A stretch of DNA of 64,000 nt from NCBI GenBank assembly GCA_903929755.1, contig CAIYVZ010000088.1, positions 49,902-113,901 on the forward strand, written 5' to 3'. The stretch comes from an uncultured Acidobacteriia bacterium (GTDB lineage Bacteria; Acidobacteriota; Terriglobia; Bryobacterales; Bryobacteraceae). The translations under genes were made by a program, and so were the position numbers. Of the stretch, positions 58,368 through 64,000 are shown piece by piece; the first letter of the stretch is position 1, and each line of letters begins with the position of its first letter. The notes under the pieces are model-generated. The model did no database searches, was not told the DNA's origin, and saw nothing but the letters and a program-made list of their open reading frames with translations.

Positions 58368-59918
58368 ATGCCGCTGCTTCGCCCCTTCGACTACTCCAAC
58401 ATCGCGCCGGACGCCCAGGGAATCTCTCGATACCTCAACCGTCCGGCATCGCTCGTCCACATGCTGCGCAATACCGTGGACCGCTGCCCGGATCGCGAGG
58501 CGCTGGTTGAATGGAGAGCCGAATGGGGATCCGAATGGGGAGCCGAGTGGGGCGGCGGACGGCTCACCTACCAGCAACTCTGGGACGGGGCCGCCCGCGT
58601 GGCCGGGGGCCTGCGCGATTCCGGCATCAAACGCGGGGACTGCGTCGCCATCCGTTACCCCAACGGCATCAACTGGTGCCTGGCCTTCTTCGGTATCCAG
58701 CTTGCCGGAGCCACCGCCGTCCCCGTCAACATCCGCTTCAGCGAAGCCGAAATCGACTACGTGGTCACCGATTCCGGCGCGAAGTACGTATTTCTGCCAG
58801 GCATGACCCTGCCCGACGGCCCCCCTCTGGCTGTAGAAGACACCCGCCCCACCGATATCTCGGCCATCTTCTACACCTCCGGCACCACCGGCTTCCCCAA
58901 AGGAGCCATGACGACCCACGAGAACTTCCTCGCCAACATGGAAACCTGCCACCGCGTGGACTTCATCCCGGCTGATTCCGAAGTCCGCACCCTCGTCTCC
59001 GTCCCGCTCTTCCACGTCACCGGCTGCAATTCCCAACTCCTCCCCACCTGCGAAGTCGGCGGCACAACCGTCATCCTGCCCACCTTCCACGTCCAGGACT
59101 TCCTCCGCGCCATCCCCGCCGAACGCATCGGCTTCCTCGCCTCTGTCCCCGCCATCTACTGGCTCGCCATCAACCAGAAGAACTTCGCCGATTTCGACAT
59201 GCGGAACATTCAGCGAGTCATGTACGGAGGCGCGCCCACACCGCCGGACCTCATCGCCCGCATCCTCGAATCGTTCCCCAATGCCCGCGTCTCCAACTGC
59301 TACGGCCTCACCGAGACCTCCTCGCTCACCACCTGGCTGCCGTATCAGTACTCCGTCACGCGCCCTGAATCTGTCGGCGTCGCCGTCCCCAACATTGACC
59401 TCCGTCTCACGGACGTTTTGAAAGATCCCGGCGGCGATATCGGCGAACTGCTCATTCGCGGCTCCAACGTCGTCCCCGGCTACTGGAACAAACCGGAAGC
59501 TTCCACCGAAACCTTCGCGGACGGCTGGCTCCGCACGGGAGACCTCGCCCGCCTCGACGACCAGGGCTTCGTCCAAATCGTTGACCGCAAGAAAGACATG
59601 GTCAACCGCGGGGGCGAAAACGTCTACTGCGTGGAGGTGGAGAGCGCTCTCGCGGCGCACCCCGATGTGTTCGAATGCGCGGTCCTTGGGGTCCCCGACG
59701 CCATGATGGGCGAAAAGGTCGGAGCCATCGTCGTCGCCAAACCCGGCCACAGCATCGCGATCCCCGAACTAATCGAATTCGCGAAATCCCGCCTCGCGGA
59801 TTTCAAAGTCCCGCAGTACATGGTCGTCCGCGAGGATTTCCTGCCGCGCAATCCGGGTGGGAAGATACTCAAGAAGGCCCTCCGCCAGAACGTGGAATGG
59901 GGCAAGCCCCTCCGATAA
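58368..59918 (+). CDS. AMP-forming acyl-CoA synthetase
   Basis: This 516-residue ligase activates a carboxylic acid to acyl-CoA with ATP. The P-loop is YTSGTTGFPKGAMTT near residues 168-182. NCYGLTETSS near 315, GWLRTGDLARLDDQG near 388 and the hinge VDRKKDMVNRGGENVYCVEV near 405 follow, with catalytic Lys in NPGGKILKKAL near 500. At residues 49-61 three extra copies of a Glu-Trp-x-x unit (WRAEWGSEWGAEW) interrupt a surface stretch that normally reads LVEWGGG. Neighbours for MaoC, acyl-CoA dehydrogenase and a phosphotransferase suggest medium-chain or branched acyl substrates. Cytoplasmic. Confidence 0.9.
   Translation: MPLLRPFDYSNIAPDAQGISRYLNRPASLVHMLRNTVDRCPDREALVEWRAEWGSEWGAEWGGGRLTYQQLWDGAARVAGGLRDSGIKRGDCVAIRYPNGINWCLAFFGIQLAGATAVPVNIRFSEAEIDYVVTDSGAKYVFLPGMTLPDGPPLAVEDTRPTDISAIFYTSGTTGFPKGAMTTHENFLANMETCHRVDFIPADSEVRTLVSVPLFHVTGCNSQLLPTCEVGGTTVILPTFHVQDFLRAIPAERIGFLASVPAIYWLAINQKNFADFDMRNIQRVMYGGAPTPPDLIARILESFPNARVSNCYGLTETSSLTTWLPYQYSVTRPESVGVAVPNIDLRLTDVLKDPGGDIGELLIRGSNVVPGYWNKPEASTETFADGWLRTGDLARLDDQGFVQIVDRKKDMVNRGGENVYCVEVESALAAHPDVFECAVLGVPDAMMGEKVGAIVVAKPGHSIAIPELIEFAKSRLADFKVPQYMVVREDFLPRNPGGKILKKALRQNVEWGKPLR
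58509..58544 (+). repeat. 12-base tandem repeat, three units, inside the ligase gene
   Basis: Units at 58509-58520, 58521-58532 and 58533-58544 differ by one to three bases (GAATGGAGAGCC, GAATGGGGATCC, GAATGGGGAGCC), followed by a partial fourth at 58545. The repeat keeps the frame and adds twelve residues. Confidence 0.85.
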
Positions 59919-59935
59919 AGATGAAAGGCACTCCC

Positions 59936-60379
59936 ATGAAAATGGACGAACTGCATACTCTGGTCGGGACCGAAGTCGGTCTCACCGACTGGTTCCCGGT
60001 CACGCAGGACCGCATCGATACCTTCGCGAAAGCCACCGAAGACGATCAGTGGATCCACACCGATCCCGTCCGCGCCGAAGCGGATTCGCCCTACGGCACC
60101 ACCATCGCCCACGGGTTTCTTACGCTGTCCATGGTCAGTTACCTGTCCCGCAATATCCTCAGCCTGGAAAACGTGCGCCTGCGTATTAACTACGGCCTGA
60201 ACAAAGTCCGTTTCCCCAATGCCGTCCGTTCCGGGGCGAACATTCGCGGCCGCTTCGTCCTCCAGGAAGTGACCGACATTGCCCGCGGCGTGGAGACTGT
60301 CTTCGCCGTCACCATCGAAGTGGAAGGTTCTACCAAGCCCTGCTGCGTTGCCGAATGGATTGTGCGCCAGTACAGGTAG
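59936..60379 (+). CDS. MaoC-like enoyl-CoA hydratase
   Basis: This 147-residue hot-dog fold protein hydrates enoyl-CoA esters in beta-oxidation. The hydratase 2 motif is visible: IHTDPVRAEADSPYGTTIAH near residues 35-55 with Asp and His as catalytic pair, then GFLTLSMVSYL. INYGLNKVRFPNAVRSGANI is also typical of single-domain MaoC. ATG 59936 is chosen because AAAGG lies seven bases upstream; ATG 59921 would add five residues. It lies 17 bases after the acyl-CoA ligase gene. Cytoplasmic. Confidence 0.9.
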   Translation: MKMDELHTLVGTEVGLTDWFPVTQDRIDTFAKATEDDQWIHTDPVRAEADSPYGTTIAHGFLTLSMVSYLSRNILSLENVRLRINYGLNKVRFPNAVRSGANIRGRFVLQEVTDIARGVETVFAVTIEVEGSTKPCCVAEWIVRQYR

Positions 60380-60390
60380 CGCGCCACCTC

Positions 60391-61476
60391 ATGATGACAA
60401 GCGACACCGCCCCCGTTCGCCATGGCGAAGAACTCGATGCCGCCCGCCTCTCCGCCTGGCTCCACAGCCAGCTGCCCGACGCCAACGGTCTGGCCATCGA
60501 GCAGTTCCCCAGCGGCCATTCCAACCTCGTCTACCTGATCCGCACCGCGGGCCGTGAGTACGTTCTTCGCCGCCCCCCGCTCGGCCCCGTCGCGCCCAAA
60601 GCGCACGATATGGCTCGCGAGTTTCGCGTGCTCGACGCCGTGCACCCGCACTTTCCGGAAGCGCCGCGCGTTTTCCTGCTCTGTGAGGACCCCACCGTGG
60701 CCGGAGCTACTTTTTTCCTGATGGAACGTCGCCACGGCATCGTCCTCCGAGATGCCCCGCCCCCCGAATGGGCCGCCATCCCGAACTACCAGGCCCGGGT
60801 GAGCGAAGCCTTCATCGACTGCCTGGTGCGTCTGCAACAAATTGACGTCTCCCATCCAAAACTCGCCGCGCTCGGCCGCCCGGAAGGCTTCCTCGAGCGT
60901 CAGGTCCGGGGCTGGTCCGAACGCTGGCAGCGCTCCAAAACCGAGGACCTTCCCGAAATGGACCGGGTCATCGCCTGGCTCCAAAACATTCCGCCCTCCG
61001 GCCCACCCACGCTCGTCCACAACGATTTCAAGCTCGACAACGTGATGCTCCGGCCCGATGCAAGCCGAGTGGAAGCCGTCCTCGACTGGGAAATGGCCAC
61101 CCTCGGAGACCCGCTGGCGGATCTCGGCCTCACCCTCTGCTACTGGATCTGGGCCAGTCGTTCTGAAAAAGAACTGGCTCAGCAGGGCGACCCACACCCC
61201 GCCACCCCCGTGCTCACCACTCGCCCCGGCTGGTACACCCGTACTCAACTGATTGAGCGCTACGTCGCCCAAACCGGCCGCGACGTCACCCATCTTCCCT
61301 GGCACGAAGTCCTCGGCGTCTTCAAACTCGCCGTCATTCTTCAGCAGATCTACTACCGCTTCCACGTTGGCCAAACGAACGATGAGCGCTTCCGCGCCTT
61401 CGACCGCCGCGTGAGAAGCCTGGTCCACATGGCCGCGCAACTGATGGATCAAAACTCAGTGAACCGAAACTTATGA
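60391..61476 (+). CDS. APH-family phosphotransferase, ACAD10-like
   Basis: This 361-residue kinase-like protein has the aminoglycoside-phosphotransferase fold: FPSGHSNLVYLIRTAGREYV near residue 50, catalytic loop VHNDFKLDNVML near 209 and metal motif VLDWEMATLGDPLADLG near 229. Such proteins sit beside acyl-CoA dehydrogenases and are fused to them in ACAD10, where they phosphorylate 4-hydroxyacyl groups. The same neighbourhood here supports that role. ATG 60391 or 60394 is the start; no strong ribosome site is seen. The stop overlaps the next start in ATGA. Confidence 0.87.
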   Translation: MMTSDTAPVRHGEELDAARLSAWLHSQLPDANGLAIEQFPSGHSNLVYLIRTAGREYVLRRPPLGPVAPKAHDMAREFRVLDAVHPHFPEAPRVFLLCEDPTVAGATFFLMERRHGIVLRDAPPPEWAAIPNYQARVSEAFIDCLVRLQQIDVSHPKLAALGRPEGFLERQVRGWSERWQRSKTEDLPEMDRVIAWLQNIPPSGPPTLVHNDFKLDNVMLRPDASRVEAVLDWEMATLGDPLADLGLTLCYWIWASRSEKELAQQGDPHPATPVLTTRPGWYTRTQLIERYVAQTGRDVTHLPWHEVLGVFKLAVILQQIYYRFHVGQTNDERFRAFDRRVRSLVHMAAQLMDQNSVNRNL

Positions 61477-62207
61477 GCCGAATCTTCTTAATCCGCCACG
61501 GTCAGGCCGGATCCCGCCAGAACTACGACTGCCTCTCCCCTCTCGGCCACACCCAGGCCCGCGCCCTCGGCGATTACTTCGCCGCCGAACGCCTCCATTT
61601 TGACGCCGCCTGGGTGGGTGGCCTCACGCGCCAACGCCAAACCGCCGAACACATAGCCGCCGCCTACCAAGCCGCCGGGCTGCCCTTCCCCGCCCCCACC
61701 CACGATCCCGCCTGGAATGAGTTCGATCTCGACCACATCTACCAGAACCTGGCCCCCATCCTGGCCGAAGAGGACCCTGAATTCCGCGCCGAATACGAGG
61801 CCATGCAGGCAGAGGTCCACGCAGCAGGCACCAACACTGAGGCGCAGGTACACCGCCGCTGGACCAGCGCCGACGTCCGCATCGTCACCGCCTGGATTAA
61901 AGGACATCCCCGCTACCCCGGCGAATCCTTCCGTGACTTCCACGCCCGCATCGCCGCCTGCCGCACCCAGCTTGCCAAACTAACCCAACCCGGTGACGAC
62001 CACAACCTGGTCGTCTTCACCTCCGGAACCCCTATCGGCATCTGGGCTGCGCTCGGTCTAGACGTGGAAGACCACCGCGCCATGCGCCTCGCCGGCGTCC
62101 TCCACAACGCCTCCTATACGATGATGCGGCTCCGCCCGGACCAACTTCGCCTCCACTCCTTCAACGCCGTCCCGCATCTCGCGGGCGACCTGCTCACCTG
62201 GCGATAG
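61473..62207 (+). CDS. Histidine phosphatase family protein
   Basis: This 244-residue protein has the phosphoglycerate-mutase-like motif RIFLIRHGQAGS with catalytic His9, Arg in GGLTRQRQTAEH near 55, Glu in WNEFDLDH near 85 and the second His in the late strand (TSGTPIGIWAALG in place of the usual GxHG is seen near 190). The His partner is not obvious there, which may reduce activity. Its ATG overlaps the APH gene, so it is co-translated. It may remove a phosphate placed by that kinase. Cytoplasmic. Confidence 0.85.
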   Translation: MSRIFLIRHGQAGSRQNYDCLSPLGHTQARALGDYFAAERLHFDAAWVGGLTRQRQTAEHIAAAYQAAGLPFPAPTHDPAWNEFDLDHIYQNLAPILAEEDPEFRAEYEAMQAEVHAAGTNTEAQVHRRWTSADVRIVTAWIKGHPRYPGESFRDFHARIAACRTQLAKLTQPGDDHNLVVFTSGTPIGIWAALGLDVEDHRAMRLAGVLHNASYTMMRLRPDQLRLHSFNAVPHLAGDLLTWR

Positions 62208-62322
62208 TCCGCACCAGCACAATTCCACGCCTGCTTTTTCCCATTCCGCCAGTGTCTGCTGGTCCACCTCAACGGCCGCTTTTGCCCCCACGCCCCGGGC
62301 CAGTGTAAACTGACCGTCGAAA

Positions 62323-63528
62323 ATGCATTTCGAATTCTCTCCCCGGACCCAGGACCTTCAGAAGCGCCTGAAGGCCTTCATGGAAGAGCACATCTACCCC
62401 AATGAGCGCCGTTATCACGAGCACTGCACCGGCCCCAACCGCTGGCAGCCAGTCCCGGTCATCGAAGAGCTAAAGCCAATCGCCAAAGAAGCCGGCCTCT
62501 GGAATCTCTTCCTCCCGGAAAGCAACAGGGGCGCAGGTCTCACCAACCTCGAATATGCCCCTCTCTGCGAAATCATGGGGCGTTCCCCTCTCGGTCCCGA
62601 GGTTTTCAACTGCTCCGCCCCCGATACCGGCAACATGGAGGTCTTTGAGCGCTACGCCTCACCGGAACTCAAGAAACAGTACCTCGAACCGCTCCTGAAC
62701 GGCGAAATCCGCTCCTGTTTCGCCATGACCGAGCCCCGCGTCGCCTCCTCTGACGCCACCAACATCGAAGCCAGCATCGTCCGCCAGGGCGACGAATACG
62801 TCATCAACGGCCTGAAATGGTGGACCTCCGGCGCCGGCGATCCCCGCTGCAAAGTCGCCATCTTCATGGGCAAGACCGACCCGACTGCCCACCGACACAA
62901 GCAGCAGTCCATGATCGTAGTCCCCATGGACGCCCCCGGAGTCAAGATCCTGCGCATGCTCCCCGTCTTCGGTTATGAGCAGGCACCCCACGGCCACGGC
63001 GAAGTCTTGTTTGAAAACGTCCGCGTTCCTGCAGGGAATCTGCTGCTTGGCGAAGGCCGCGGCTTCGAAATTGCCCAGGGACGCCTGGGCCCTGGCCGCA
63101 TCCACCACTGCATGCGTGTCATCGGCGTCGCCGAGCGCGCCCTCGAAGATATGTGCCGCCGCGTCAAGTCCCGCACAGCCTTCGGTCGGACTATCGCCGA
63201 ACAGGGCACTATCCGTAGCGATATTGCCACCTCGCGAATCGAAATCGAACAGGCCCGGCTCCTCACTCTCAAAGCCGCCTGGATGATGGATACGGTTGGA
63301 AACAAAGCCGCTAAGGCCGAAATCGCCATGATCAAAGTCGTCGCCCCCAACGTAGCCTTGCGGGTGCTCGACCGCGCTATTCAGGCCCACGGCGGAGCCG
63401 GCGTCTCCGCCGATTTCGAACTCGCCGCCGCATGGGCGAACTCCCGCACACTCCGTCTCGCGGACGGTCCCGACGAAGTCCACCTGGAGTCCATTGCCCG
63501 TGGCGAACTCGCCCGCCATGCTCTCTAA
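62323..63528 (+). CDS. Acyl-CoA dehydrogenase, ACAD10/11-like
   Basis: This 401-residue flavoenzyme desaturates acyl-CoA. Landmarks are [16 protein letters not shown] near residue 135, [20 protein letters not shown] near 165, [20 protein letters not shown] near 255, FGRTIAEQ near 290 and [20 protein letters not shown] near 350. [16 protein letters not shown] closes the protein. These match the ACAD10/11 branch that works with APH-like kinases. TAAACT (62306-62311) lies 11 bases before the ATG. It follows 115 bases of mostly non-coding sequence after the phosphatase gene. Cytoplasmic. Confidence 0.9.
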   Translation: MHFEFSPRTQDLQKRLKAFMEEHIYPNERRYHEHCTGPNRWQPVPVIEELKPIAKEAGLWNLFLPESNRGAGLTNLEYAPLCEIMGRSPLGPEVFNCSAPDTGNMEVFERYASPELKKQYLEPLLNGEIRSCFAMTEPRVASSDATNIEASIVRQGDEYVINGLKWWTSGAGDPRCKVAIFMGKTDPTAHRHKQQSMIVVPMDAPGVKILRMLPVFGYEQAPHGHGEVLFENVRVPAGNLLLGEGRGFEIAQGRLGPGRIHHCMRVIGVAERALEDMCRRVKSRTAFGRTIAEQGTIRSDIATSRIEIEQARLLTLKAAWMMDTVGNKAAKAEIAMIKVVAPNVALRVLDRAIQAHGGAGVSADFELAAAWANSRTLRLADGPDEVHLESIARGELARHAL

Positions 63529-63627
63529 ATAGTCATCAAACCGTGCCAAGACTGACGGACAACTCCACGCGAGAGTAATTTATTTAACAAATCTTCCCCA
63601 GCGAGACCATCGGGACTCAAAACCTAG

Positions 63628-63633
63628 TACTAT
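63628..63633 (+). promoter_or_regulatory. -10 box of the interrupted sensor gene
   Basis: TACTAT lies five bases before TTG 63639, with no Shine-Dalgarno, another leaderless candidate. Confidence 0.4.
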
Positions 63634-63638
63634 TAGTT

Positions 63639-63908
63639 TTGATCGGGGTTAAATCCATAAGCGGGGCCATCGTCGCGCTGTCGGGGCTTGCGCTGGGAGT
63701 GTGGTACGTCTCCGTTGCGGCACCACACGTCCCCCCTCCCGTGGTACGTGTGGGCGTTGACCACTCGCCGCCTTTTTACCTCATTGCCCCGGATGGCTCC
63801 GTAAGCGGCCTCGCCGTGGATATTCTCAGCGAGGCAGCCCGCAGAAAAAAGATGCGCCTCCCGGTGCATGTCAACACTTTTGAGACACCAGGAAGCATAG
63901 ATTACTGA
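63639..63908 (+). pseudogene. Solute-binding sensor gene truncated by an IS element
   Basis: TTG 63639 opens a protein with a membrane helix (GAIVALSGLALGVWYVSVAA) and the start of a family 3 solute-binding domain: VRVGVDHSPPFYLIAPDGSV, then GLAVDILSEAARRKK. In relatives this domain leads into a hybrid sensor kinase. Here the family-like sequence ends near residue 78 and the frame stops at TGA 63906-63908, inside the 3' end of an oppositely oriented transposase gene. Only the first quarter or less of the domain remains, so the gene is broken unless it resumes beyond the element. Confidence 0.7.
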
Positions 63909-64000
63909 GTTTTAATCTCTGAGGGTACTTGTAGTGGTTTATTGATCCAGACCTCCTGAGGGGCTGGCAGCGGTTGTGGTGGTTTGCGAACGAAGCGTTC
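63902..64000 (-). CDS. IS3-family transposase, C-terminal end
   Basis: From the right edge a minus-strand frame runs into the window without a stop and ends at TAA 63902-63904. The 32 visible residues include ERFVRKPPQPLPAP and QEVWINKPLQV, the usual C-terminus of IS3-group integrase-type transposases (ERFV...P...VWIN). The element end must lie between about 63860 and 63901, inside the solute-binding sensor gene. The rest of the element is outside the window, so copy number and target duplication cannot be read. Confidence 0.65.
   Translation of the reverse strand, partial: ERFVRKPPQPLPAPQEVWINKPLQVPSEIKTQ

Noticed and set aside
58323..59750. 475-codon open frame on the minus strand
   Set aside because: Antisense of the acyl-CoA synthetase; composition is Gly/Asp/Val-rich without motifs. 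The same applies to 60190-61452, 2158-3183, 3330-4325 and 43699-45507.
1..64000. tRNA, rRNA, riboswitch and CRISPR search by eye
   Set aside because: No cloverleaf with CCA-like end, no rRNA stretch, no regular spaced repeats and no known riboswitch core were seen. Reading by eye may miss a tRNA.

Overview
The window looks like chromosomal DNA of a soil-type Acidobacteriota, most likely the Solibacter/Bryobacter/Paludibaculum group (Bryobacterales). The reasons are the TIGR03437-type C-terminal domain at 16-18 kb, the DUF6152 operon, many exported proteins with beta-propeller, FG-GAP or TPR folds, PQQ-dependent dehydrogenases, Tat-exported sugar-isomerase-like TIM barrels, an ASPIC/UnbV protein and high GC. 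I see no rRNA, tRNA, CRISPR array or prophage. The assignment rests on gene families recognised by eye, not on a database search.

Layout. 0-8.2 kb: the end of a sialidase-like propeller gene, then a leftward run of amidase, ftsK, dienelactone hydrolase and a three-gene exported operon ending in DUF6152. 8.2-11.8 kb: a NarL-type two-component system overlapping an exported CRTAC1 gene. 11.8-24 kb: a 50-residue zinc-ribbon protein, a PPi-type phosphofructokinase, a methyltransferase, a propeller next to a MauE-thioredoxin fusion, a TIGR03437 surface protein, a Tat-exported TIM barrel, a seven-heme TPR cytochrome, a RES/Xre toxin-antitoxin pair and fabD (minus strand). 23-32.4 kb: a second Tat TIM barrel with a quinoprotein-cytochrome, an M28 peptidase/propeller/NTF2 group, an SDR beside a decayed SDR, a third TIM barrel and a HEAT protein. 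32.4-42.4 kb: a copper-type P-ATPase, nadB, a second quinoprotein, folD-coaE-htrA and a sulfatase. 42.4-46.6 kb: four glycosyltransferases. 46.6-49.2 kb (minus): thiolase and both 3-oxoacid CoA-transferase subunits. 49-57.7 kb: alkaline phosphatase, two carbohydrate-type esterases and a leftward mannonate dehydratase-like/TPR/rhaI/rhaM operon. 57.8-63.5 kb: DinB, acyl-CoA ligase, MaoC hydratase, APH-like kinase, histidine phosphatase and acyl-CoA dehydrogenase. The right edge cuts an IS3-type transposase that truncates a solute-binding sensor gene.

How it fits together. The gene set suits an aerobic heterotroph living on plant polymers. Secreted esterases, a sulfatase and a sialidase-like protein would release sugars. 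PQQ enzymes and exported TIM barrels would process sugars in the periplasm. RhaI/RhaM would take in rhamnose. The acyl-CoA and thiolase/CoA-transferase genes would handle fatty and keto acids.

The clearest unexplained patterns are: (i) about fifteen genes with a TANNNT hexamer 5-14 bases before the start codon and no Shine-Dalgarno, which suggests widespread leaderless transcription; (ii) a reversal of G-over-C excess on the plus strand near 28-32 kb that does not follow gene orientation, as expected near a replication terminus; (iii) four Tat-exported sugar-isomerase-like TIM barrels; (iv) the DUF6152 operon with two paralogous exported proteins of unknown function; (v) a seven-codon leader ORF overlapping a start codon.
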